A DNA stretch of 35,659 nucleotides from Kitasatospora griseola (GTDB taxonomy: Bacteria > Actinomycetota > Actinomycetes > Streptomycetales > Streptomycetaceae): NCBI RefSeq assembly GCF_014648555.1, contig NZ_BMRI01000034.1, forward strand, positions 47,782-83,440, written 5' to 3'. Below the pieces are notes generated by a model. The model was given only the letters and a program-made list of their open reading frames with translations. It was not told the origin of the DNA and did no database searches. This document shows positions 15,455 through 23,776 of this stretch, piece by piece (the first letter of the stretch is position 1; each line of letters begins with the position of its first letter). Made by a program: the position numbers and the translations under genes.

Positions 15455-15955
15455 CTACCGCCCGCGCAGCCTTCGCACGAGAATCGACGCCTCGCCCCGC
15501 TGCTCCAGATCCGCCAGCACCACCGAGATCGCCTCGCGAACCACCCGCCCGCGGTCGACCGCCAGCCCGTGCTCGCCGCGCAGCACCAGCCGCGCGTGCT
15601 CCAGGTCCATCAGCTCCTCGGCGGACACGTACACGGTGATCTTCTCGTCGTGCCGTTCCCGTCCGGACGGGCGCCGGGCCCGTCCGCGTCCGCGCACCGT
15701 CGTGGTCGCCGCCCGCCGGGCCGCCTCCGCGGGGTCCTCCGCGCGCCCCGCAGGGCCCGCGCCGGGCTCCGGCCGGGCGGCCGGGACGTCCGCGGTGCGG
15801 CCCGCCCCGGAAGCGCCCTGAGCGTCCTTCACGGGCTCCTGCGCCCGTGCGGCGCCGGAGGCACTGGCGCCGCCGGAACCGTTGCGTGCGAGCGAGGGCG
15901 ACAGGGCCATTCCGCCGGTTGCCCGGAACAGTTCGTCGGCCCCCGGGAGGCTCAC
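15455..15955 (-). CDS. small protein with C-terminal ribbon-helix-helix domain, next to parA
   Basis: About 166 aa. The first ~100 residues are Ala/Pro/Gly/Arg-rich and probably disordered. The last 65 look like a ribbon-helix-helix DNA-binding domain: strand KITVYVS, helix AEELMDLEHARLVL and helix RGRVVREAISVVLADLEQRG. RHH proteins are the centromere-binding partners of some ParA ATPases, so a ParB-like role is a reasonable hypothesis. The GTG at 15955 overlaps the parA stop by 4 nt (GTGA) and is preferred for that reason; ATG 15910 is possible. Neither has a strong ribosome-binding site. It lies between parA and scpA. Confidence 0.75.
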   Translation of the reverse strand: MSLPGADELFRATGGMALSPSLARNGSGGASASGAARAQEPVKDAQGASGAGRTADVPAARPEPGAGPAGRAEDPAEAARRAATTTVRGRGRARRPSGRERHDEKITVYVSAEELMDLEHARLVLRGEHGLAVDRGRVVREAISVVLADLEQRGEASILVRRLRGR

Positions 15956-17106
15956 TCGACGGGGCGGCACCGGTCGAGCACCTCCCTGGCGAGCTGTCGG
16001 TAGGCGGCCGCGCCGACCGAGTTGGTGGCGTAGGTGGTGATCGGCTCGCCGGCCACGGTGGTCTCGGGGAACCTGACGGTCCGTCCGATGACGGTGTGGA
16101 AGACGTGTTCGCCGAACGCCTCGACGACCCGGGCCAGCACCTCGCGCGAGTGCACGGTGCGGGAGTCGTACATGGTGGCGAGGATGCCGTCCAGGCGCAG
16201 TTCGGGGTTGAGCCGCTCGCAGACCTTCTCGATGGTCTCGGTGAGCAGCGCGACGCCGCGCAGCGCGAAGAACTCGCACTCCAGCGGCACGATGACGCTG
16301 TGAGCGGCCGTCAGGGCATTGACCGTCAGCAGGCCCAGCGAGGGCTGGCAGTCGATGATGACGTAGTCGTAGTCGGGAAGCAGCGGCTTGAGCGCGCGGG
16401 CCAGCGCGGACTCGCGGGCGACCTCGCTGACCAGCTGCACCTCGGCGGCGGACAGGTCGATGTTGGACGGCAGCAGGTCCATGCCGGGGATGGCGGTCTT
16501 CAGCAGGACCTCATCGGCCGTCAGGCCCCGCTCCATGAGCAGGTTGTAGACCGTGACGTCGAGTTCCATCGGGTTGACGCCGAGGCCGACGGAGAGCGCG
16601 CCCTGCGGGTCGAAGTCCACCAGCAGGACCCGGCGGCCGTACTCGGCGAGTGCGGCGCCCAGGTTGATGGTGGAGGTGGTCTTGCCGACTCCGCCCTTCT
16701 GGTTGCACATCGCGATGATCTGCGCGGGGCCGTGCTCGGCGATCGGCGCGGGAATCGGGAAGTACGGCAGCGGACGGCCGGTCGGGCCGACCCGCTCGCG
16801 GCGCTGGCGGGCCGCGTCGGGGGCCAGCGTGGCGGCGTACTCGGGGTCGGGCTCGTACTCGGCGTCCGGGTCGTCGTAGGGCCCGTAGCCGAGCTCGTTG
16901 TAGGCCAGGCCGTACGCCGCGAAGTCGGCGTCGTAGTCGGTGGCGGCTGTCGCCGCGCTCTGACGCGCCTCGAAGGTGCGGACCGCGACCGAGCCGACCT
17001 CCTGCGCACCCACCGTGGCGTGCCGGGCTTCCTCGTTCGGCTGCCCGGCGGAGAGCTCCGCCAGTCCTGGCTGACCACCCCCGGGAGCAAATGTCGACTC
17101 ATTCAC
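15952..17106 (-). CDS. parA: ParA/Soj-family ATPase with long acidic N-terminal extension
   Basis: 384 aa. The deviant Walker A motif CNQKGGVGKTT (near residues 134-144, both lysines present) is followed by LLVDFDPQGALS and by DYDYVIIDCQPSLG, defining a ParA/MinD-type ATPase that binds DNA as an ATP dimer. Residues 1-125 are an Asp/Glu/Tyr-rich extension absent from short Soj proteins. No ParB gene adjoins it; an RHH protein gene overlaps its stop. The GTG at 17106 is chosen because the full anti-ribosome sequence AAGGAGGT (minus strand, 17117-17124) lies 10 nt upstream. The ATG at 17130 is upstream of that site. Confidence 0.93.
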   Translation of the reverse strand: MNESTFAPGGGQPGLAELSAGQPNEEARHATVGAQEVGSVAVRTFEARQSAATAATDYDADFAAYGLAYNELGYGPYDDPDAEYEPDPEYAATLAPDAARQRRERVGPTGRPLPYFPIPAPIAEHGPAQIIAMCNQKGGVGKTTSTINLGAALAEYGRRVLLVDFDPQGALSVGLGVNPMELDVTVYNLLMERGLTADEVLLKTAIPGMDLLPSNIDLSAAEVQLVSEVARESALARALKPLLPDYDYVIIDCQPSLGLLTVNALTAAHSVIVPLECEFFALRGVALLTETIEKVCERLNPELRLDGILATMYDSRTVHSREVLARVVEAFGEHVFHTVIGRTVRFPETTVAGEPITTYATNSVGAAAYRQLAREVLDRCRPVE

Positions 17107-17116
17107 AAGTCGTCTT

Positions 17117-17124
17117 ACCTCCTT
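17117..17124 (-). promoter_or_regulatory. ribosome-binding site deciding the parA start
   Basis: AAGGAGGT on the minus strand is a perfect match to the 16S anti-Shine-Dalgarno sequence, 10 nt before the GTG at 17106. An in-frame ATG at 17128-17130 lies upstream of this site and so is not the start. Confidence 0.7.
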
Positions 17125-17135
17125 GGACATCCAGG

Positions 17136-17210
17136 ACTCTATGTCGATTCGTCAGCGTGGCAGCATGCCAACGGTTTGCGACTCTAGGCCGTTTCGGGCA
17201 TTCGCAGCAA
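17136..17210 (-). promoter_or_regulatory. candidate parA operon promoters
   Basis: On the minus strand, TTGCTG (17205-17210) and TAGAGT (17181-17186) are separated by 18 nt, a reasonable -35/-10 pair for the housekeeping sigma factor. A second TAGAGT at 17136-17141 lies about 30 nt before the start codon without a good -35 box. The rest of 17107-17472 includes a TTGACA (17259-17264) with no good partner, and the ald terminator at 17396-17428. I see no gene in the interval. Confidence 0.4.
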
Positions 17211-17395
17211 CACAATCCACGGTAGTGGGCCGGTTGTGTCGGCCACTCACCCACCCCGTGTCAAGAGACGACCCTAACGTTTCCGCGCAGGCGGCGGGCC
17301 GTGAGGGGGCGTCAGGTGTCCTTGTCGACAGAGCGGGTGACAAACCGCACCGGAATTGACCGGCCGTGGACACCTCCGAGCGCCTCGGCGAAACC

Positions 17396-17428
17396 CCGGG
17401 GCTGCTTCGGGCATGCCGAAGCCCCCGG
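17396..17428 (-). terminator. terminator hairpin behind ald
   Basis: Stem arms 17404-17410 and 17416-17422 (GCTTCGG/CCGAAGC) with a 5-nt loop are extended by 17396-17401/17423-17428 after a 2-nt bulge. It lies about 45 nt past the ald stop on the minus strand and before the parA promoter region. Confidence 0.7.
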
Positions 17429-17472
17429 ACCGAACAGGACGGACGGCCGGGGGCGACAGCGGGTGCGGGGCG

Positions 17473-18588
17473 TCAGGCGAGGACGCTCTCCAGCGAGACC
17501 GACTCCAGGCCGAAGGCCTCGGCGACGGCCGGGAAGGTGATCTGGCCCTCGTGCACGTTCAGGCCCTTGGCGAGCGCGGCGTCGCGGCGCAGCGCGTCCT
17601 TCCAGCCACGGTTCGCCAGCTCCACCACGTACGGCAGGGTAGCGTTGGTGAGCGCGTAGGTGGAGGTGTTCGGGACGGCGCCCGGCATGTTCGCCACGCA
17701 GTAGAAGACCGAGTTGTGGACCTGGAAGGTCGGCTCGGCGTGCGTGGTGGGGTGCGAGTCCTCGAAGCAGCCGCCCTGGTCGATGGCGATGTCGACGAGC
17801 ACGGAGCCCGGCTTCATGCGGGAGACCAGCTCGTTGGTGACGAGCTTCGGGGCCTTGGCGCCCGGGATCAGCACGGCGCCGATGACCAGGTCGGCCTCGA
17901 CGACGGCCTTCTCCAGCTCGAAGGAGTTGGAGACGATGGCCTTGATCTTGTTGCCGAAGATCTTGTCGGCCTCGCGCAGCTTGTTGATGTCGCGGTCCAG
18001 CAGGGTCACGTCGTAGCCCATGCCAATGGCGATGGTGGCCGCGTGCCAGCCGGAGACGCCACCGCCGATGACGACGGCCTTGGCCGAGTGGGTGCCGGGC
18101 ACGCCGCCGGGCAGGGTGCCGCGGCCGCCGGCCGGACGCATCAGGTGGTACGAGCCGACCTGCGGGGCCAGGCGGCCCGCGACCTCGGACATCGGGGCCA
18201 GCAGCGGCAGGGCGCCGTTCGCCAGCTGCACGGTCTCGTACGCGATGGCGGTGGTGCCGGAGGCGAGCAGCGCGTCCGTGCCCGGGCGGTCGGCCGCCAG
18301 GTGCAGGTAGGTGAAGAGGGTCTGGCCCTTGCGCAGTCGGTGGTACTCCGACGCGATGGGCTCCTTCACCTTGAGGATCATGTCGGCCGCGGCCCACACC
18401 TCGTCGGCGGTGGGGAGGATGGTGGCGCCGGCGGCCACGTACTCCTCGTTGGGGATCGAGGAGCCGACACCGGCGTTGTCCTCGATGACGACCTCGTGTC
18501 CGTTGCGGACCAGCTCATGCACACCGGCAGGCGTGATGGCCACGCGGTACTCGTGGTTCTTGACCTCGCGGGGGATGCCGACCTTCAC
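17473..18588 (-). CDS. ald: alanine dehydrogenase
   Basis: 371 aa, the usual family length. It catalyses the NAD-dependent reversible deamination of L-alanine to pyruvate and ammonia. It opens VKVGIPREVKNHEYRVAITP, which holds the substrate-binding Arg. LKVKEP (catalytic-site Lys), FTYLHLA (catalytic His), the NAD fold VIGGGVSGWHAA, and DIAIDQGGCFE (catalytic Asp) follow. The GTG at 18588 gives the expected N terminus and has AGAGGA about 10 nt upstream; a GTG three codons earlier is too close to that site. It has its own promoter and a palindromic operator candidate, so it is probably monocistronic and regulated. Confidence 0.96.
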   Translation of the reverse strand: MKVGIPREVKNHEYRVAITPAGVHELVRNGHEVVIEDNAGVGSSIPNEEYVAAGATILPTADEVWAAADMILKVKEPIASEYHRLRKGQTLFTYLHLAADRPGTDALLASGTTAIAYETVQLANGALPLLAPMSEVAGRLAPQVGSYHLMRPAGGRGTLPGGVPGTHSAKAVVIGGGVSGWHAATIAIGMGYDVTLLDRDINKLREADKIFGNKIKAIVSNSFELEKAVVEADLVIGAVLIPGAKAPKLVTNELVSRMKPGSVLVDIAIDQGGCFEDSHPTTHAEPTFQVHNSVFYCVANMPGAVPNTSTYALTNATLPYVVELANRGWKDALRRDAALAKGLNVHEGQITFPAVAEAFGLESVSLESVLA

Positions 18589-18677
18589 GGCTAACACGTC
18601 CTCTTGCCATGGGGAACCTACCGGGGGAAGACCGGCGGGGCGACGCGCACAAGGGGGGGCACAACGGGACAACCGGT

Positions 18678-18691
18678 GCATGGATCCATGC
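18678..18691. promoter_or_regulatory. 14-bp perfect palindrome in the ald leader
   Basis: GCATGGATCCATGC is a perfect inverted repeat about 90 nt upstream of the ald start. It falls just downstream of the transcription start expected from the promoter at 18705-18733. It is a good candidate for an operator; ald genes in other bacteria are often controlled by Lrp/AsnC-type or similar regulators, but the protein involved here is unknown. Confidence 0.45.
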
Positions 18692-18704
18692 GCGACTGAG
18701 TTCG

Positions 18705-18733
18705 ATTGTAATGAAGTCCAGGAAGCGCGTCAG
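18705..18733 (-). promoter_or_regulatory. candidate ald promoter
   Basis: On the minus strand CTGACG (18728-18733) and TACAAT (18705-18710) are separated by exactly 17 nt. They match the housekeeping -35 and -10 consensus at 4/6 and 5/6 positions. The surrounding 18695-18790 is AT-rich for this window. Predicted transcription would start near 18698, leaving a leader of about 110 nt. Confidence 0.5.
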
Positions 18734-18831
18734 CCTTCCAAAGCGAACAAATCAGCTCGACTCATTGGCAAGTTCGTAGGCTTGCAGGCTTCCTGAGGCC
18801 ACATTGCGGGGCGAACTCCGCACTCAAGACA

Positions 18832-20721
18832 CTACTCCGAAAGTGGACGAAACCCCTCCTGGCCCAGGTGCTGCCGCAGCCGCGCGGCCAGCCCCGCGAC
18901 CTGCTGCTCGCCCGCCCGGTCGCCGATCCGGCGCAGCACCGCCGCCGCCGAGCGGTACTCCCGCAGCGCCTCCTCGAAGCGCCGCAGCGCGGTGTGCGCC
19001 TCCGCCACCCGCACCAGCAGCCGGGCCTCCGTGACCTGGTCGCCGACCGCCTGCCGCAGCACCAGCGCCCGCCCGTACGCGTCGGCGGCCCGCAGCGGAT
19101 CGCCCAGCGCCCGGTGGCAGTGGCCCACCCCCTCCAGCGCCCGGGCACAGCCGCCCTCGTCGCCCGCGCCCCGGAACAGCTCCACCGCCCGGCGGTAGCG
19201 CTCGGCGGCCTGCTCCCAGCGGTCCGCGTCCGCCTGCAGGTCGCCGAGGTTGAGCAGCGCGGCGGCGGCCCGGCGCGGGGCGCCCTGCCGCTCGGCGACC
19301 TTGAGCACCGACTCGTGCAGCGCGTGCAGGTCCGCCGGCGCGGCCTCCCCGGTCAGCGGCAGGGCCCGCAGCAGCGCCGCCACCAGACGGCCCGCGGTGC
19401 CGTCCAGGTCGCCCTGGCCGACGGCGTCCGCGACAGCGGCGAGAAGTTGCTCACGTTCCCCCAGCAGCCACTGCCCGGCGTGCGCCGCCGAACGCAGCCG
19501 CAGCGGCCCCGGCAGCGGGTCGGGGTTCGGGCCGGCCGCCGGGTCCAGCAGCAGCCGCGCCGAATCGACCAGCCGCACCAGCCGCTCCAGCAGCCGGGCC
19601 CGGGCCAGCTCCAGCTCGGACGGCCGGTCCAGCTCGGCGCGCAGCTCCACCAGCCGCCCGTACAGCCGCCCCGGCACCCGGTAGCGCTCGGTGCCGTCGG
19701 CGGCCGCCGGCTCCCGCTCCATCAGCTCCAACTCGGCCAGCGCCGCCAGGTGCGACCCGGCCTCCGGCGCCGGACAGCCCACCAGCGCCGACGCGGTCCG
19801 CAGGTCGACCTGCTGGCCGGGCGCCAGCGTGCACAGCCGCAACAGCCGCGCCCGGGCGGTCGGCAGCCGCCGGTACGCGGGCTCGAACGCCCCCCGCAGC
19901 GGGTCGCCCTCCACCACCGGCACGGTGTCCGGCTGCTCCGCCGCCTCCGCGCGGGAGCGCTCCCGCGCGGGCTGTTCCGGCGGACGCCGCAGCCGCTCGG
20001 CGGCCTCGGTGACGGGCAGCCGGGGCTCGCTGCGCAACCAGCCCGCGGCCAGCCGCAACGCCGCCGGGCGGTTGGCGCACGCCTCCGCGAGCTCGGCCGC
20101 GCCGACCGGATCGCAGGAGATCCGGGTGCCGCCGACCAGCGCGGACAGCAGGTCGAGGGTCGCCCGGTGCTCCAGCCCGCCCAGGATCACCGGATCGATG
20201 CCGTCGATGCCGGTCAACGGCCCCGAGGTGGTCGCCAGCAGCAGCGACTCGGTCTTCTCCGCGAGCAGCGGCCACACCTGGCCGGTGTCCCGCACGTCGT
20301 CCAGCAGCAGCAGCGCCCGCCGCGAGGCCAGGGCCTCGCGCAGCGCCTCGCACGCCGGGTCCTCCTCGGCGGCGCCGGGCAGCAGCGCCAGGCCGGGCCG
20401 TTCACCGAGCTGGTCCAGCAGCATCCGGGCGGCCCGCCCCGAGCCCACCCTCGTCCCGTCCGGCGCCGACAGCCGCGCGTACAGCAGCCCGTCCGGGTAG
20501 TCCGCGGCGACGCTGCGGGCCCACTGCACGGCCAGCGCGGTGCGGCCCGAACCCGGTCGTCCCGCCAGCACCGACAGCCGCCCCCGCCCCGACGACGGCC
20601 GTCCCGCGGCCACCGTCAGCGCCGCCAGCTCCGCCGTACGCCCCCCGAACGGCCGGGCGCCCGCAGGCAACGCGTCGAAGATCCGGGCCGCCTCGGCCAC
20701 CGCCGCCGTATCCCTCGCCAC
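18832..20721 (-). CDS. AfsR-like NTPase/TPR protein without a DNA-binding domain
   Basis: About 629 aa. After a short leader, FGGRTAELAAL starts an NB-ARC/STAND-type NTPase module. The P-loop is GRPGSGRT (near residues 54-61), with Arg where Lys is expected. Walker B is ALLLLDD near 136-142. Helical and winged-helix-like parts follow. The C-terminal ~200 residues contain tetratricopeptide repeats (RWEQAAERYRRAVELF, DPLRAADAYGRALVLR, RRFEEALREYRSAAAV). The BTAD/OmpR DNA-binding part of true SARP/AfsR regulators is absent, so it is more likely a signalling or scaffold protein. GTG 20721 with GGAG 8 nt upstream is chosen; GTG 20766 is possible. Confidence 0.8.
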   Translation of the reverse strand: MARDTAAVAEAARIFDALPAGARPFGGRTAELAALTVAAGRPSSGRGRLSVLAGRPGSGRTALAVQWARSVAADYPDGLLYARLSAPDGTRVGSGRAARMLLDQLGERPGLALLPGAAEEDPACEALREALASRRALLLLDDVRDTGQVWPLLAEKTESLLLATTSGPLTGIDGIDPVILGGLEHRATLDLLSALVGGTRISCDPVGAAELAEACANRPAALRLAAGWLRSEPRLPVTEAAERLRRPPEQPARERSRAEAAEQPDTVPVVEGDPLRGAFEPAYRRLPTARARLLRLCTLAPGQQVDLRTASALVGCPAPEAGSHLAALAELELMEREPAAADGTERYRVPGRLYGRLVELRAELDRPSELELARARLLERLVRLVDSARLLLDPAAGPNPDPLPGPLRLRSAAHAGQWLLGEREQLLAAVADAVGQGDLDGTAGRLVAALLRALPLTGEAAPADLHALHESVLKVAERQGAPRRAAAALLNLGDLQADADRWEQAAERYRRAVELFRGAGDEGGCARALEGVGHCHRALGDPLRAADAYGRALVLRQAVGDQVTEARLLVRVAEAHTALRRFEEALREYRSAAAVLRRIGDRAGEQQVAGLAARLRQHLGQEGFRPLSE

Positions 20722-20864
20722 CCGCGCCACTCCCGACCCGTCGCCCAGCGCCCCGGACCCGCACACCGGGCCCTGTTCGCGAAGCGTAGTTCGGCCACCC
20801 CGCCACGCCGAGACACCCCGGTCCCGCCAACCCCCACACCACCCCCCCGGCCCAACCCGGCAAA

Positions 20865-21015
20865 CGCGCTCCGCGCAGGACGGAAGGAGGGAAGCCCGAA
20901 GGGCACGCCCCGGCCCGCCCGCGCGGAGCGTGCCCTCTCCCCGCCCTCATCCCCGCGCGGAGCGCGGGAGCGCGCCCACCACCCCGTCGACCCCGCGGAG
21001 CGACCCGCGGAGCGA
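20865..21015. repeat. cluster of short CGCGGAGCG-type repeats with a hairpin
   Basis: The motif CGCGGAGCG or close variants recurs near 20922-20930, 20955-20964, 20994-21002 and 21007-21014, with the inverted form near 20865-20876. This region lies behind the NUDIX stop and upstream of the NTPase/TPR gene. It holds a terminator-like stem and no gene that I can support. Confidence 0.5.
20900..20936 (-). terminator. hairpin behind the NUDIX gene
   Basis: Arms 20900-20908 and 20928-20936 (AGGGCACGC/GCGTGCCCT) are perfectly complementary with a GC-rich 19-nt loop, about 84 nt beyond the stop of the NUDIX gene on the minus strand. The long loop makes it weaker than the other hairpins in this window. 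Confidence 0.5.
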
Positions 21016-21019
21016 CGTC

Positions 21020-21643
21020 TCAGAACGGCCGGGCCGGCCAGGGCGCGTCGGCCGGGCGGAGGGTGTCGATGCCGCCGCGGGCGAGGGTGGCGTGGAGGGC
21101 GAGGGCACCGGTGACCAGGGTGGGGTTGTGGAGTTCGCCGGCCAGGACCAGGTCGAGGAGTTGTTCGAGCGGGACCCAGGCGGATTCCAGTTCCAGTTCC
21201 TCGCCGTGGGCGGCGTACCGCTCCCCCTCGGCCTCGGACAGGTCGGTGGCGAGGAACAGCCGCAGGGCCTCGTTGCTGCCGCCGGGCGAGGTGTAGAAGT
21301 CGACCAGGACGCGCCAGGCGCCGGCCTTGCAGTGGGCCTCTTCGAAGAGTTCGCGCTGGGCGGCGTGCAGCGGGTTCTCCCCGGGCACGTCGAGGAGTCC
21401 GGCGGGCAGTTCCCAGAGCCGGTGCCGGACGGGGTGCCGGTACTGGCGCAGGACGAGGACCCGGGCCTGCTCGTCGACGGCGAGGACGCCCACCGAACCG
21501 GGGTGGAGTTGGTAGTCGCGCTGGGCCCAGCTGCCGTCGGGCATCCGCACCTGCTCGGAGCGCATCCCGGTCATCCTGCCCTGGAAGGGCGTCCGTCCGT
21601 CCCGGACGTCCCATTCCTCGGCCACGTCGCGCATCCCGGTCAC
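21020..21643 (-). CDS. NUDIX hydrolase, ADP-ribose pyrophosphatase type
   Basis: About 207 aa. The Nudix box is GLLDVPGENPLHAAQRELFEE, matching G-x5-E-x7-R-E-x2-E-E with the metal-binding glutamates present. WELPAGLLD before the box and YTSPGGSNEALRLFLA after it are typical of ADP-ribose pyrophosphatases, which split ADP-ribose to AMP and ribose 5-phosphate. The GTG at 21643 follows GAAGGGG by about 9 nt; ATG 21634 is an alternative. It lies downstream of pyrG on the same strand behind a strong hairpin, so it is probably transcribed from its own promoter in 21644-21705. Confidence 0.92.
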   Translation of the reverse strand: MTGMRDVAEEWDVRDGRTPFQGRMTGMRSEQVRMPDGSWAQRDYQLHPGSVGVLAVDEQARVLVLRQYRHPVRHRLWELPAGLLDVPGENPLHAAQRELFEEAHCKAGAWRVLVDFYTSPGGSNEALRLFLATDLSEAEGERYAAHGEELELESAWVPLEQLLDLVLAGELHNPTLVTGALALHATLARGGIDTLRPADAPWPARPF

Positions 21644-21705
21644 CGGGCACCACCCCTTCTCGTCAGTCCGACACAATCTAGCGGACGGAGCCGCCCCGAC
21701 ACGCC

Positions 21706-21747
21706 GAAGCCGCCCGCCCCGGAGCGAACTCCGGGACGGGCGGCTTC
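21706..21747 (-). terminator. strong terminator hairpin behind pyrG
   Basis: Arms 21706-21716/21737-21747 and 21718-21724/21729-21735 are interrupted by one mismatch and close on the stable tetraloop CGAA. It begins about 19 nt past the pyrG stop on the minus strand. Confidence 0.85.
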
Positions 21748-21765
21748 ACGCATGCAGACAGGCCG

Positions 21766-23436
<1,671 letters not shown>

Positions 23437-23776
23437 GAGGGGGCTCCCGTGGGTGTCGTGTCGGAGAGTGACGCCGGTGGAGGGGCTCCCGGCCCTCGTT
23501 CCCACCAGTTCCACGGGATACCAGCGTATCAGTGCCCCGGCGAGTGCTCGCCCGCGTCCGGGTGGAGAGGGCTCCGGCGCGTCGGCCGGACGGCGCAGCC
23601 GGATGGTCGGAAACCGGCCCGGAGGGCTTGCGGCACAAGGGGAGTGGGCAGGCGGACGGGGCGCGTACCTGCGCCCGAAACACCCGAATCCACGTATTCT
23701 GCTCAAACGTCGACATCCTCGCCCGCCCCTCGCGCACCGCCGCCGGGGCACGCTGGGCCGCTGGGAACGGAGAGCC
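23437..23776. promoter_or_regulatory. divergent region between pyrG and the GH15 gene
   Basis: About 340 bp without a supported gene. AT-richer islands at 23515-23535 and 23685-23715 (containing TATTCT at 23695-23700 on the plus strand) are the likely promoter areas for pyrG and the GH15 gene. I cannot pair -10 and -35 boxes with confidence. No attenuator-like stem with a pyrimidine run was recognised in the pyrG leader. Confidence 0.35.

Noticed and set aside
17128..17130. ATG as start of parA
   Set aside because: It lies upstream of the perfect AAGGAGGT site, which can only serve the GTG at 17106.
17107..17472. ParB-binding (parS) sites near parA
   Set aside because: No TGTTTCACGTGAAACA-like 16-mer is visible here or elsewhere that I looked.
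18595..18597. GTG three codons upstream of the ald start, adding a TTA codon (possible bldA control)
   Set aside because: It is too close to the ribosome-binding sequence and absent from the expected N terminus of alanine dehydrogenases.
23437..23500. Pyrimidine-responsive attenuator or slippage start for pyrG
   Set aside because: No run of initiating pyrimidines with a matching hairpin was recognised.
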